The notes beneath the pieces are model-generated. The model saw only the letters and a program-made list of their open reading frames with translations. It was not told where the DNA came from and did no database searches. Shown here one piece after another: positions 38,298 through 47,537 of a stretch of DNA of 64,000 nucleotides (positions within the stretch are counted from its first letter, which is position 1; the number at the start of each line of letters is the position of its first letter). The position numbers and the translations under genes were made by a program. Source of the stretch: Thermoplasmatales archaeon UBA447 (GTDB taxonomy: Archaea > Thermoplasmatota > Thermoplasmata > Thermoplasmatales > Thermoplasmataceae); the NCBI GenBank assembly GCA_002503205.1, contig DARE01000045.1, forward strand, positions 1 through 64,000, written 5' to 3'.

Positions 38298-40649
38298 ATG
38301 GATCTAAATCTGAAAGAGATTGAACAATCATGCAGGGATATCTGGTTCAGTAAGGAAATTTACCGGGTTGATCTCAACAGTGGACCGAGATCCTCCTATT
38401 ACCTCATAGATACGCCTCCACCAACTATTTCAGGGAAAATGCATCTTGGGCATGCATTTTCTTACCCACATCAGGACTTCATAGCAAGATACAAAAGGAT
38501 GAGGGGGTACAAGGTATTCTACCCATGGGGTTTTGATGATAATGGGCTCCCAACAGAAAGATATACGGAGAAGAGCCTTGGAATCAAGGGGGAAAAACTG
38601 CCCCTAAAAGAGTTCATAGAGCTTTGCAAGGCCGAGGCTGAAAAAGCTTCAAAGGAGCTGCTTGAAGGCTGGCGTGATCTTGGGTTAAGCGCAGATTTTG
38701 ACCTCCACTACAGAACTTTCTCTCCCGAATCAATAAGCCTTTCCCAGAACATGTTCCTGGATCTTATAAAGAAAAAGAGGGTTTATCGTGAGGAAGCTCC
38801 GACAATTAGATGCCCAAACTGCAATACTGCGATCTCCCAGATAGAGCTCAAAGACCAGATGATGACTACAGATTTCGTTTATATTAGATTTCAGGGAGAG
38901 AAGGGTGACATAACCATTGCAACGACAAGGCCTGAGATGCTGGCCTCATGTGTGGCAATAATGATAAACCCGGCTGATAAGAGATTTGCAGATTTCCGTG
39001 GTAAGTTGGTCAAATTACCACTTTATGGCCATGAAGTGCCGGTGATAGAGGATGAGTATGTGGACATGGAGAAGGGAACCGGTGCCGAAATGCTCTGCAC
39101 ATTCGGAGATCAGAATGATCTTGTTCTCTGGAAAAAATATAACCCTGGCCTCAGAATAATACTGGATAACCATGGTGTGATGAATGAAATGGCAGGAGAA
39201 CTCAAGGGAAAAAAAGTTCCTGAGGCCAGGAAGAGCGTTATTGAACTTCTTGAGAAGAATGGAAGTATAGTAAAGATAGAGCGGATAAAACATAACGTCA
39301 ACACACATGAGAGGTGCGGGACTCCAATTGAAATAGGGATCAGCAAACAGTGGTTTGTGAGATACCTAGATCTCAGAACAGACCTTCTGGACTTCTCAAT
39401 GTCCGTGGACTGGGTCCCGGATTTCATGAAGGTAAGGCTTAAGAACTGGATTGACGGCCTCAGGTGGGACTGGTGCATTTCAAGGCAGAGATTCATCGGC
39501 GTACCATTTCCTGTCTGGTACTGTGGAGATTGCGGAGAAATGATACCCGCATCCCCTGATCAGCTCCCTGTTGATCCAAGGCTTGATACAGGGCCACAGA
39601 TATGCCCAGCATGCCAGTCCAGGAATATAGTTCCAGATACTGATGTTATGGATACATGGGCAACATCTTCCCTTTCTCCGAGGCTTGCGCTCCTTGGGAG
39701 GACGGAGAATACTGAATTTTTGCACTATGACGCCAGGTTCCAGGGGCATGATATCATAAATTTCTGGGCATTTACAACACTTGTGAGGTCTTTCATTCAT
39801 GATGGTTTCCTACCATGGGAGAAGATAGTCATCAGCGGGAATGTTTATGATCCGCTGGGACAGAAGATGAGCAAGAGCAAGGGCAATGTCGTATCCCCTT
39901 CCACACTCCTTGCGCAGTATGGAGCCGATGCTGTACGGTACTGGGCTACAACCACACTCCCCGGGGAGGATATAAAGGTCAGAGACCAGGATTTTGTCAG
40001 GGGAAGGAGAACAGTGGTGAAGATTTTCAATGCTGCCAAACTTGTCTCAATGCTGTCTGAAGGAAGGGAAATAAAAATAGATGGCTTTCAGCCCTCTTCT
40101 TCAGTAAACAGATGGATAGGATCCAGAATTGACGAAACTATAGAGAAAAGCACTCAGCACTTCGAGAATTTCAATGTCTCAAGGGCAAGGCTTGAGATAG
40201 ACAACATGTTCTGGAGTGACTTCTGTGACAATTACCTTGAAATCTGCAAAGGACTCATGAATTCATCAACACCGGAAGAGGCAGATGAGATTGCTTCAGG
40301 CCTGAATTATTACATGTTCCAGATTTTAAAACTGTATGCCCCCATAATGCCATTTATTACGGAGCACATCTATCAGAATTCTGCCTGGAAGAACAGAGAG
40401 AGCATACATCTGGAGGCTTGGCCAGTTCCACAGGGAATTGTTGATGCTGATGGCTTTGGAGTGGTGATTGATGCCATTGCACAGATAAGGAATCTGAAGA
40501 CTTCCATGAAACTGTCCATGGGCGCTGAGCTTGAGAGCGCTTCCGTTCACGGTGATGTTGAAAAGCTGCAGAAGTATGGACAGCTGCTCAAATCTGTCAT
40601 GAGAGTTAGGAACCTTGCCTTTGAGAATGAGGAATCGGTGAAACCCTGA
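38298..40649 (+). CDS. valS: valine--tRNA ligase
   Basis: Valyl-tRNA synthetase charges tRNA-Val. The class I motifs are HLGHA at residues 49-53 and KMSKS near residue 525. Zinc-type cysteine pairs CPNC and CGDC are present. At about 783 residues it is shorter than many ValRS (880 or more), mainly because the C-terminal coiled-coil part is short. I place the start at the ATG at 38298, with the TATA-like AATTTATAAG at 38264-38273 upstream; a GTG at 38277 is too close to that box. Confidence 0.94.
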   Translation: MDLNLKEIEQSCRDIWFSKEIYRVDLNSGPRSSYYLIDTPPPTISGKMHLGHAFSYPHQDFIARYKRMRGYKVFYPWGFDDNGLPTERYTEKSLGIKGEKLPLKEFIELCKAEAEKASKELLEGWRDLGLSADFDLHYRTFSPESISLSQNMFLDLIKKKRVYREEAPTIRCPNCNTAISQIELKDQMMTTDFVYIRFQGEKGDITIATTRPEMLASCVAIMINPADKRFADFRGKLVKLPLYGHEVPVIEDEYVDMEKGTGAEMLCTFGDQNDLVLWKKYNPGLRIILDNHGVMNEMAGELKGKKVPEARKSVIELLEKNGSIVKIERIKHNVNTHERCGTPIEIGISKQWFVRYLDLRTDLLDFSMSVDWVPDFMKVRLKNWIDGLRWDWCISRQRFIGVPFPVWYCGDCGEMIPASPDQLPVDPRLDTGPQICPACQSRNIVPDTDVMDTWATSSLSPRLALLGRTENTEFLHYDARFQGHDIINFWAFTTLVRSFIHDGFLPWEKIVISGNVYDPLGQKMSKSKGNVVSPSTLLAQYGADAVRYWATTTLPGEDIKVRDQDFVRGRRTVVKIFNAAKLVSMLSEGREIKIDGFQPSSSVNRWIGSRIDETIEKSTQHFENFNVSRARLEIDNMFWSDFCDNYLEICKGLMNSSTPEEADEIASGLNYYMFQILKLYAPIMPFITEHIYQNSAWKNRESIHLEAWPVPQGIVDADGFGVVIDAIAQIRNLKTSMKLSMGAELESASVHGDVEKLQKYGQLLKSVMRVRNLAFENEESVKP

Positions 40650-40697
40650 GAGTGAAGAACAAAATATTAATGCAGTTGCCATTTTCTCTCAACTGAA

Positions 40698-41216
40698 ATG
40701 TACAGACCTAAAAGGAAGATTTTCCTTTTCACTGCCACTATTCTCGTGATTATATCAGTGGCATTTATTTCCGTATCCGCTGTTTCCATAAGTGGGTCAT
40801 CATCTTCCAGTTCTATTTCGCTGGCACCCTCTTCCAGTTTCAATTTGTCGAGAGAGGCCTATTCAGGATACCTATTGGAATATTCGGTCACTGCAACCCC
40901 GTCTAACCACAATATGGAGGTTTATGCAGTCTCACCCTCCGGCTCTGTTGTTCAGAATAGATACTATAATGACACTAATGGGGGTTCCGCTGTTTTTATT
41001 GCCAGTGGTTCCGGATCATGGGAACTTGTTGTTACAAACACTGGAAACAGCAGCATGACAGTCCATGCCTCATTTGGAGCGATAAACCAGTATTTTGTTT
41101 ACATCGCAGTTCTGGGTATAATTTTCCTGATATCAGGGTTGACCCTATTTGCAGTATACATTCATTCGAAGGTCCAGCAAAAAAGAAGAGAGAAATTCAG
41201 GGACTTCTCTCAATGA
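40698..41216 (+). CDS. membrane protein with two membrane segments and outside Ser-rich domain
   Basis: This 172-residue protein has a first membrane segment or signal anchor (about residues 8-30), a Ser-rich stretch, a beta-rich outside domain of about 90 residues (segments such as LLEYSVTA and SWELVVTNTGNSSMTVHASF recall small beta-sandwich domains), a second membrane segment (about 130-155) and a positively charged cytoplasmic tail (KVQQKRREKF). Function is unknown. It follows valS by 48 bases on the same strand. Confidence 0.7.
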   Translation: MYRPKRKIFLFTATILVIISVAFISVSAVSISGSSSSSSISLAPSSSFNLSREAYSGYLLEYSVTATPSNHNMEVYAVSPSGSVVQNRYYNDTNGGSAVFIASGSGSWELVVTNTGNSSMTVHASFGAINQYFVYIAVLGIIFLISGLTLFAVYIHSKVQQKRREKFRDFSQ

Positions 41217-41242
41217 TCTTGAAAATATTTGAGTGAAAAGGT

Positions 41243-42574
41243 TCAGAGAACAGAAAGGTATCTGTCGATCTCCCATTTTGTTACATGGGATCTGAAGCTG
41301 TCCCACTCCCTCTGCTTAACTGTGATGAAATTGCTGAATATGTGCTCTCCAAGTATATCCTTCATCAGTTTGCTGTTCCTGAAATGGTGAAGGGCTTCTC
41401 CGAGGCTCTCAGGAAGTGAGTTTATTCCATTCTTCTGCCTTTCTTCGGGAGTCATATGGAATATGTCCTTTTCAACGGGTTCTGGGGCTTCAAGATTCCT
41501 TTTAATGCCATCGAGCCCCATTCCAAGAATGACTGCAAACTGCAGATATGGGTTTCCTGCTGAATCTGGGCATCTCAACTCCATTCTCTTCCTCATTCCT
41601 GTACCTGCAGGCACCCTTACAAGGGCAGAACGGTTCTTGTTAGCCCAGGAGATGTAAACCGGAGCCTCATATCCAGGAATAAGCCTCTTGTAGGAATTCA
41701 CCCATGAAGCAAGTACTGCAGAGGCCTGGTTAACATTGCTGAGTATCCCTGCCAGGTAACTCATTCCAAGTTTACTCAGACCGTATTTTTCCGATGCATC
41801 ATAGAAAAGGTTTTCTTTTTCTCCCAGAGTCATAATGCTCTGATGCACATGCATTCCTGATCCGTTAACCCCGTTTATGGGCTTTGGCATGAAAGTTGCA
41901 TAGAGCCCGTGTTTCTGAGCGAGATTCTTGATTATGCTTTTCAGCATGGCAACCCTATCAGCCATCACCAGGGCCTGGCCATATCTTAGGTCAATTTCCT
42001 GCTGCCCCGGTGCAACCTCATGGTGTGCTGCCTCTGGATAATAACCAAGCTCATACATCTGCATAAGTATTTCCTGCCTTATCTCATTCGGAGTGTCGGT
42101 TGGAGTGTTGTCAAAATAACCCCCCGTATCGGCCGGGATGTTTGTTGGGTTTCCCTCACTGTCTCTTTTGAAGAGGAAAAATTCAAATTCAGGGCCAACG
42201 AAAAAGTCCATCTTCTTCTTGTTAAGCTCCTGAAGTACCCTCTGGAGAGCAAATCTGGGATCTCCCGGAAATCTCTCCCCATCTGGAGTGTAAACATCGC
42301 ATATGAACCTGGCTGTCTTTCTTGGGCCATTCTGAGGCAGTACTGTATATGTTAAATAATCAGGATGTGCCCTCATATCAGATTCCTCTATCTGGGCGTA
42401 TCCTGCTACGGAACTTCCGTCAAAAACCACACCTTCCGACATTGCACCTTCAAATCTGTTTCTTGGAATTGTAAGTGTTTTAACCTTCCCTACAAGGTCC
42501 ATAAACTGCATCTGCAGAAAATCTATGTTGTCCTTCTTCAGTTTCTCCAATATAGAAGAGAGTTGATCCTCCAT
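41243..42574 (-). CDS. glnA: glutamine synthetase
   Basis: Glutamine synthetase makes glutamine from glutamate and ammonia with ATP. The 443-residue protein is type GSI, with VGPEFEFFLF, GVNGSGMHVHQS, EAPVYISWANKNRSALVRVP and MELRCPDSAGNPYLQ, which contain the metal- and glutamate-binding residues. No adenylylation-loop Tyr motif could be confirmed. I chose the ATG at 42574: the TATA-like ATATTTAAGTAT (minus strand, 42594-42605) is 20-31 bases before it, while the GTG at 42583 is too close. Confidence 0.94.
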   Translation of the reverse strand: MEDQLSSILEKLKKDNIDFLQMQFMDLVGKVKTLTIPRNRFEGAMSEGVVFDGSSVAGYAQIEESDMRAHPDYLTYTVLPQNGPRKTARFICDVYTPDGERFPGDPRFALQRVLQELNKKKMDFFVGPEFEFFLFKRDSEGNPTNIPADTGGYFDNTPTDTPNEIRQEILMQMYELGYYPEAAHHEVAPGQQEIDLRYGQALVMADRVAMLKSIIKNLAQKHGLYATFMPKPINGVNGSGMHVHQSIMTLGEKENLFYDASEKYGLSKLGMSYLAGILSNVNQASAVLASWVNSYKRLIPGYEAPVYISWANKNRSALVRVPAGTGMRKRMELRCPDSAGNPYLQFAVILGMGLDGIKRNLEAPEPVEKDIFHMTPEERQKNGINSLPESLGEALHHFRNSKLMKDILGEHIFSNFITVKQREWDSFRSHVTKWEIDRYLSVL

Positions 42575-42912
42575 GCTGGACACAATCTGATTGATACTTA
42601 AATATCTTTATTGAAGTCTGACCCAATAGTTTAGCTTTGGTTTTAAATTATGCCGACTAAATGTTGGTGGATGCCAGATTTCATTTAATTTCGAACTCAG
42701 CAGAAAGGAGTTATGACAAACCGTTACCTGGAAATTGGGCCTACCAGAAAATTTTTAATGATAATTGAGAGCTCATTTTCTCTTTGAAATATGGGTCGGA
42801 AAAAAGACATTGAACTGGGATGATTTAAGTAAACCAAATTCCCATATTCCGCTATACAAACTTCTGACACTATTCCACGAAATTTTCATGCCAGTGATAT
42901 CAGTGAGACATT

Positions 42913-42926
42913 TAATGATATATTAT
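42913..42926 (+). promoter_or_regulatory. TATA box upstream of the small ORF
   Basis: TAATGATATATTAT stands about 20-30 bases before the centre of the palindrome. It predicts transcription starting near 42945, in the palindrome, and then a leader of about 45 bases. Confidence 0.45.
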
Positions 42927-42934
42927 CTGATACA

Positions 42935-42957
42935 TAATTATTGTCAGACAACAATTA
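42935..42957. promoter_or_regulatory. 23-bp near-perfect palindromic operator
   Basis: The arms TAATTATTGTC and GACAACAATTA are inverted repeats with one mismatch per arm, around a single central A at 42946. The centre falls on the predicted transcription start. This is the classic placement of an archaeal repressor site. The neighbouring winged-helix/TPR protein is a candidate binder. Confidence 0.55.
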
Positions 42958-42992
42958 AACATTTGGAGCATTTCTATTGTTGAGGTCAAAAA

Positions 42993-43088
42993 ATGATAGG
43001 AAACCTGAAAATGAAAGTGGATGAAATAGATGTGCAGAAAATAAAGGTCAAGACAACAGTATCCCTTGGCTCATTCTGCGTAGAGTAA
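42993..43088 (+). CDS. 31-residue peptide gene with strong Shine-Dalgarno site
   Basis: A short frame encodes MIGNLKMKVDEID and ends TTVSLGSFCVE, 31 residues. GAGGTC at 42982-42987 lies five bases before the ATG, so translation is likely. Its own TATA box and palindrome upstream support a regulated transcript. Nine bases separate its stop codon from the stop of the convergent TPR gene. There is no signal peptide. It may be a regulatory or signalling peptide or a precursor peptide; I know of no family. The 42600-42900 stretch upstream holds no gene I can support. Confidence 0.4.
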   Translation: MIGNLKMKVDEIDVQKIKVKTTVSLGSFCVE

Positions 43089-43097
43089 TCTCGCAAA

Positions 43098-44402
43098 TTA
43101 TATTTCTTCCAAATATTGTTCAAGTGTTTTTTCAACCCCGAAAGAGGTTGCTTTCTTTCTTAATTCTAGAATCTTTGTTTTAACTTCTTTATCAGAATAT
43201 TCATAGTTTCTCATTGCTTTTATGAATTCAAAATAAGTTCCGGCAATGAATGTCAGGCTTCTCTTTGACATGAAATGCTGCTCTGCCTTCTTCATATAAG
43301 TTTCAGCCTCCTTCTGGTTGTGTGTTGCTATGTAGTATTCCATATAGAGCATGTAACAGTTGGCCATTCCATTTGTGTCAATATTTTTCCTGAAATATTC
43401 AAAAGCATCATTGATGTAATTGAAAGCGTCTCCAGGTCTTCTGGTTGATATGTAAATTGTAGCTATTGCAAGGCCAGAGAGGTGCTTTACCCTCTCATTT
43501 CCTGTTTTTGTTGATATGGAGTAAGCCTCGGAAGAAGCCTCTATGGCCATATCATACTCGCCAACATTCAGAAGAATGGACGCTTCATTCTGATAGCAGT
43601 ACTGTAGGTGGGTTAGATCATTGGACTTCTCAAAGTAGTCCATGGATTCGTGATTAAGCTTGAAAAAATTCTGGAAATCCCCCTTAAGGGCATATGCATA
43701 TGCCTCGTTCATTCTAACATTGTTTATTCCAGATTCGTCTCCAATTTCCCTGTACAGAAGATAACACTTCTCAAATATCCTCATTGATTCGTCTATCTTA
43801 CCCTTATAGCCATAATATGAGGCAAGCCCCAGATAGGATCTTGCAAGGTTTTTAATGTCGTCCGCCTTTTCAGAATATGAGATGGCTTTCTCATAATGTG
43901 CCTTGACAAAATCAAGCTCCATCTTATATATGTTGACGGAGCCGTAATAGTAGTGCCCTATGCCTATTACTTTAGGAATTCCATCCCTTGTTCCGATGGA
44001 TATGAGCATGGATGAGAAGTCTATCACACGTGTGTAATTCCCTGCCTTCAGAAAGTGATCGGCGAGTGCTTCTATTTCCTCTGCAGGGATATCACCACCT
44101 TCCGTGATAAATTGAAGATAACGTTTGAGAAGGCCAAGAAGCTCCCCGTTTTTCTCAAGGTACTTCTTCGTTAGTCCGCCTTCGAATATCTCCAGCCCAA
44201 GGGTTGAAGGTTTAACTGATATTTTATCAAATTCCTCGAAATTCAGGGTAATCCATCCCAGATCACGCAAAGCCTGGATTATCTGAAGTGATTTTTCCTC
44301 ACCGTAGACGTTAAAGTCCTCCTCTTCAAGCCTTTTGTACTCTGAATCAGGCAGTATGTATCTTGCCAGATCTTTCAGGCCTGCAGGGGCAGTTATGTAC
44401 AT
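43098..44402 (-). CDS. winged-helix and TPR protein, likely transcription regulator
   Basis: This 434-residue protein has an N-terminal winged-helix-like region (about 1-85: DLARYIL, QIIQALRDLGWITLN, then a wing ending STLGLEIFEGG) and about eight to nine TPR-like repeats (about 150-415; repeated motifs with A and Y at helix positions such as ARSYLGLASYYGYKGKIDES and YQNEASILLNVGEYDMAI). TPR regulators bind peptides or proteins. No catalytic domain is visible. It has a TATA-like GAATTTAAATACC 25-35 bases upstream. It faces the 31-residue ORF and its operator, which suggests a regulator-target pair by position only. Confidence 0.75.
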   Translation of the reverse strand: MYITAPAGLKDLARYILPDSEYKRLEEEDFNVYGEEKSLQIIQALRDLGWITLNFEEFDKISVKPSTLGLEIFEGGLTKKYLEKNGELLGLLKRYLQFITEGGDIPAEEIEALADHFLKAGNYTRVIDFSSMLISIGTRDGIPKVIGIGHYYYGSVNIYKMELDFVKAHYEKAISYSEKADDIKNLARSYLGLASYYGYKGKIDESMRIFEKCYLLYREIGDESGINNVRMNEAYAYALKGDFQNFFKLNHESMDYFEKSNDLTHLQYCYQNEASILLNVGEYDMAIEASSEAYSISTKTGNERVKHLSGLAIATIYISTRRPGDAFNYINDAFEYFRKNIDTNGMANCYMLYMEYYIATHNQKEAETYMKKAEQHFMSKRSLTFIAGTYFEFIKAMRNYEYSDKEVKTKILELRKKATSFGVEKTLEQYLEEI

Positions 44403-44490
44403 TTGAGGTTATGCATTCCAGCGGGTATTTAAATTCTTTCCATTGTATGCATGAGAAATGTCATATGTTTAAAATATTGATTTGAAAGAG

Positions 44491-44512
44491 GGCTTTCAGT
44501 TCCCTGAAAGCC
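44491..44512 (-). terminator. perfect hairpin at the aconitase stop codon
   Basis: GGCTTTCAG and CTGAAAGCC are perfect 9-base arms around a 4-base loop, spanning the stop codon of the aconitase gene on the minus strand and followed by CTCTTTC. It could act in termination or message stability. Confidence 0.4.
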
Positions 44513-47195
44513 TTTTCATCACATACTGGAGTATTCCGCCTGCCTTCATATATTCAAGTTCCACTGGAGTGTCTATCCTGATTGTCAGGTTTGCACTTGC
44601 CTGATCTGAATGGCCCTTCTTTGAATATTTAAGAACGGCTTTCCCTCCTGGAATCACTCCATCAGGGAAAGAAACATCCATAGGTTTTGCAGGATCCACT
44701 TCAAGTTTTTCCGCGTTCTCTCCCTCTTTGAACTGGAGCGGGAGAACGCCCATACCTACAAGGTTGCTCCTGTGTATCCTTTCATATCCCACTGCAATAA
44801 CTGCTCTGATCCCAAGAAGCATTGTCCCCTTGGCGGCCCAGTCCCTTGAACTACCTGAGCCATAGAGGTCACCGGCAAGGACAAGAAGCTGGGTTTTCTC
44901 AGACACATACTTCATGGCCGCGTCATATACCGGCATCTGGGTTCCGTCAGGATAGTGAACAGTATAGCCACCCTCCCTGTCTACCAGCTTGTTCTTGATT
45001 CTGTTATTGGCAAAGGTGCCCCTCATCATGACTTCATGATTTCCCCTTCTTGCGCCATATGAGTTGAAGTCTACAGGTTTGACACCATGATCCATCAGAT
45101 ACCTGGCTGCCGGTGTGTCTTTGCCTATACCACCTGCTGGAGATATGTGATCAGTTGTTATTGCGTCACCAAGAACAAGAAGCGGGTATGCTTTTTTAAT
45201 GTCAGAAAACTCTTTCTCCTCCTCTGGATTGAAGCCTTCAAAGAATGGGGGTTTCCTGATATATGTGCTCTTCTCCTCCCATTTGTAGACCATTCCTGAG
45301 GGTGCCTCCAGCTCGGCCCACTTTTTGTTGTAGCTGTTCACGTCCCTGTACTTTTCCTTGAACATACTCTCTGAAAGGTACTCCTTCATGTACTTCTGCA
45401 CTTCAGCCTCTGTTGGCCATATATCCTTCAGGAAAACCTTCTCGCCCTTTGGTGTTATTCCAAGAGGCTCTGAGTCCAGATCTACTGTAACCTTTCCAGC
45501 AATTGCAAATGCCACGACCAGCGGAGGTGACATAAGGTAGTTGGCCCTGACATTTCTGTGTATCCTGGCTTCAAAGTTTCTGTTACCAGAAAGAACTGCG
45601 GCCGTGCTGAGGTTGTTGTCCACTATTGCTTTCTCTATATCTGCGTCTAAAGGACCGCTGTTACCTATGCATGTGGTGCAACCGAAGCCAACAATATTGA
45701 ACCCAAGTTTGTCCAGATATTTCTGGAGGCCTGATTTCGAGAGATATTCTGATACAACCCGGGAACCTGGTGCGAGGCTAGTCTTAACCTTATCTGATAC
45801 GGTGAGTCCTTTTTCAACAGCTTTTTTCGCAAGAAGGCCTGCAGCCATCATTACGTTAGGATTGCTTGTATTTGTGCAGCTGGTAATGGCTGCTATGACA
45901 ACGTCCCCTTCTGTAAGATCGGTCTCCTTTCCCTTCACGTTTACTCTGACACTTTTAAGGAGGACCTCCTTCTGCCTGCTCCCTGATGTCTGGGGTGACC
46001 TGCCTGATTCCTCCATGAAGCTGAGGAAATTGTCACCGATCTTACCAAGATCGACTCTCTGTTGGGGAAGCTTCGGCCCTGAAACACTTGGCCTTACAGA
46101 TGACAGGTCAAGTTCAATGACCTGCGAATAATGAACATTCTCCTGAGAGCCGAAAAGGTCCTGTTTCTCAAGGTATTCCTTTATCAAATCTATGTGTTCC
46201 TTTGTCCTGCCTGTCATCTCTAGGTATTGAAGGGACATTTCATCTACAGGGAATACAGCAAGTGTTGCCCCATACTCAGGGCACATGTTTGACAGGGTTG
46301 CTCTGTCTGGTATTGAGAGTGTTGGAACTCCCTCACCAAAAAATTCTATGAATTTGCCCACAACCTTATTTTTCCTGAGAAGTTCAGTTAGTGTCAGAAC
46401 AAGATCTGTAGCAGTCACTCCAGTTCTTAGTTTTCCCTTTAATTTTACCCCCACAACCTCTGGAGTTTTAAAAGTTACAGGCTGATCGAGCATTGCTGCC
46501 TCTGCCTCTATACCGCCAACTCCCCAGCCTATTATTCCAACTCCTCCAATCATTGTTGTGTGTGAATCAGTGCCTACTAGGCTGTCAGGAAATGCAAATG
46601 TTTTTCCATCTATTTCTCTGGTCATCACTACCTTTGCAAGGTACTCAAGGTTAACCTGATGAATTATTCCAACAGAAGGGGGGACTATGCGCAGGTTGTT
46701 GAATGAGGTCTGCGCCCATTTAAGAAACCTGTAACGTTCGGAGTTCCTTTCAAACTCAATCTCCATATTTTTCTCCAGTGCCTCATCGTTTGCGAAGAAA
46801 TCCACCTGTACGGAATGATCAATAACAAGGTCCACCGGCACCTGCGGCTGGATGATATCAGGCTTCTTGCCAAGACTCACGGCTGCATCCCTCATAGCAG
46901 CCAGATCAACCACTGCTGGAACACCTGTGAAATCCTGCATGACAACCCTTGATACCTTGAATGGAATCTCTGAGTCCGATGGGGACTTGGGATTCCAGTT
47001 AAGTAAATTCTCAATATCTTTCTCATGGACACTCTTTCCATCCAGATTTCTGATAAGAGATTCCAGGATCACCCTTATGGATATGGGCAATTCACTGATT
47101 TTGTGCCCGAAATTCTCCAGGTCCTTAATTGAATAATAATTGTATTCTTTTGCACCTATTTTGAATTTCTTTAAAATTCTATATTTTGATTCCAT
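44496..47195 (-). CDS. acnA: aconitate hydratase, AcnA/IRP type
   Basis: Aconitase interconverts citrate and isocitrate using a [4Fe-4S] cluster. The 899-residue protein has the cluster ligands in ITSCTNTSNPN and GFGCTTCIGNSGPL, and the C-terminal swivel domain with GDAITTDHISPAG and DLYGSGSSRDWAAKG. Length is normal for the AcnA group. The ATG at 47195 is chosen, with TATA-like AATTATATAG about 23-32 bases upstream on the minus strand. With citrate synthase in the same window it supports a working citric acid cycle. Confidence 0.95.
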   Translation of the reverse strand: MESKYRILKKFKIGAKEYNYYSIKDLENFGHKISELPISIRVILESLIRNLDGKSVHEKDIENLLNWNPKSPSDSEIPFKVSRVVMQDFTGVPAVVDLAAMRDAAVSLGKKPDIIQPQVPVDLVIDHSVQVDFFANDEALEKNMEIEFERNSERYRFLKWAQTSFNNLRIVPPSVGIIHQVNLEYLAKVVMTREIDGKTFAFPDSLVGTDSHTTMIGGVGIIGWGVGGIEAEAAMLDQPVTFKTPEVVGVKLKGKLRTGVTATDLVLTLTELLRKNKVVGKFIEFFGEGVPTLSIPDRATLSNMCPEYGATLAVFPVDEMSLQYLEMTGRTKEHIDLIKEYLEKQDLFGSQENVHYSQVIELDLSSVRPSVSGPKLPQQRVDLGKIGDNFLSFMEESGRSPQTSGSRQKEVLLKSVRVNVKGKETDLTEGDVVIAAITSCTNTSNPNVMMAAGLLAKKAVEKGLTVSDKVKTSLAPGSRVVSEYLSKSGLQKYLDKLGFNIVGFGCTTCIGNSGPLDADIEKAIVDNNLSTAAVLSGNRNFEARIHRNVRANYLMSPPLVVAFAIAGKVTVDLDSEPLGITPKGEKVFLKDIWPTEAEVQKYMKEYLSESMFKEKYRDVNSYNKKWAELEAPSGMVYKWEEKSTYIRKPPFFEGFNPEEEKEFSDIKKAYPLLVLGDAITTDHISPAGGIGKDTPAARYLMDHGVKPVDFNSYGARRGNHEVMMRGTFANNRIKNKLVDREGGYTVHYPDGTQMPVYDAAMKYVSEKTQLLVLAGDLYGSGSSRDWAAKGTMLLGIRAVIAVGYERIHRSNLVGMGVLPLQFKEGENAEKLEVDPAKPMDVSFPDGVIPGGKAVLKYSKKGHSDQASANLTIRIDTPVELEYMKAGGILQYVMKRLSGN

Positions 47196-47448
47196 AAATA
47201 TCAATCAGACATCCCATCTATATAATTATGATTTACGAAACTTTCAGGCAATGTCAAAAGATAACACAGTGAAACTGGCTTCAAAATGCATTCATCCACA
47301 GAATATGCCTGATAATCTGGTATAGATTATTAACAAGATTGCAATACCGGTGTCATTCAGCAGGTGCCCATTCTCATTTGCCTGTAATACTTTGCTGCAC
47401 TGTTGATCCTGTTCTTTTTTATTTGGACTGCCCCTATCCAATTTATAT

Positions 47449-47467
47449 CCTGCATCGATAATGCAGG
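47449..47467. promoter_or_regulatory. inverted repeat upstream of gluconate dehydratase
   Basis: CCTGCAT and ATGCAGG form perfect 7-base arms around CGATA, directly after a TATA-like AATTTATAT (about 47440-47448). A second TATA-like ACTTTAAGTATT lies about 23-34 bases before the dehydratase ATG. The repeat may be the operator of a sugar-responsive regulator. Nothing else I can support lies in 47205-47440. Confidence 0.4.
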
Positions 47468-47537
47468 AAAGGCAAATTGCATCTCAGACTTCAGCGTTTT
47501 TTGATAACTTTAAGTATTTTCAGCCATTTACTAATTT

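Noticed and set aside
42765..42983. 72-codon frame on the plus strand upstream of the 31-codon frame
   Set aside because: It begins with TTG, has no Shine-Dalgarno site, and runs through the promoter and palindrome, which argues against coding.
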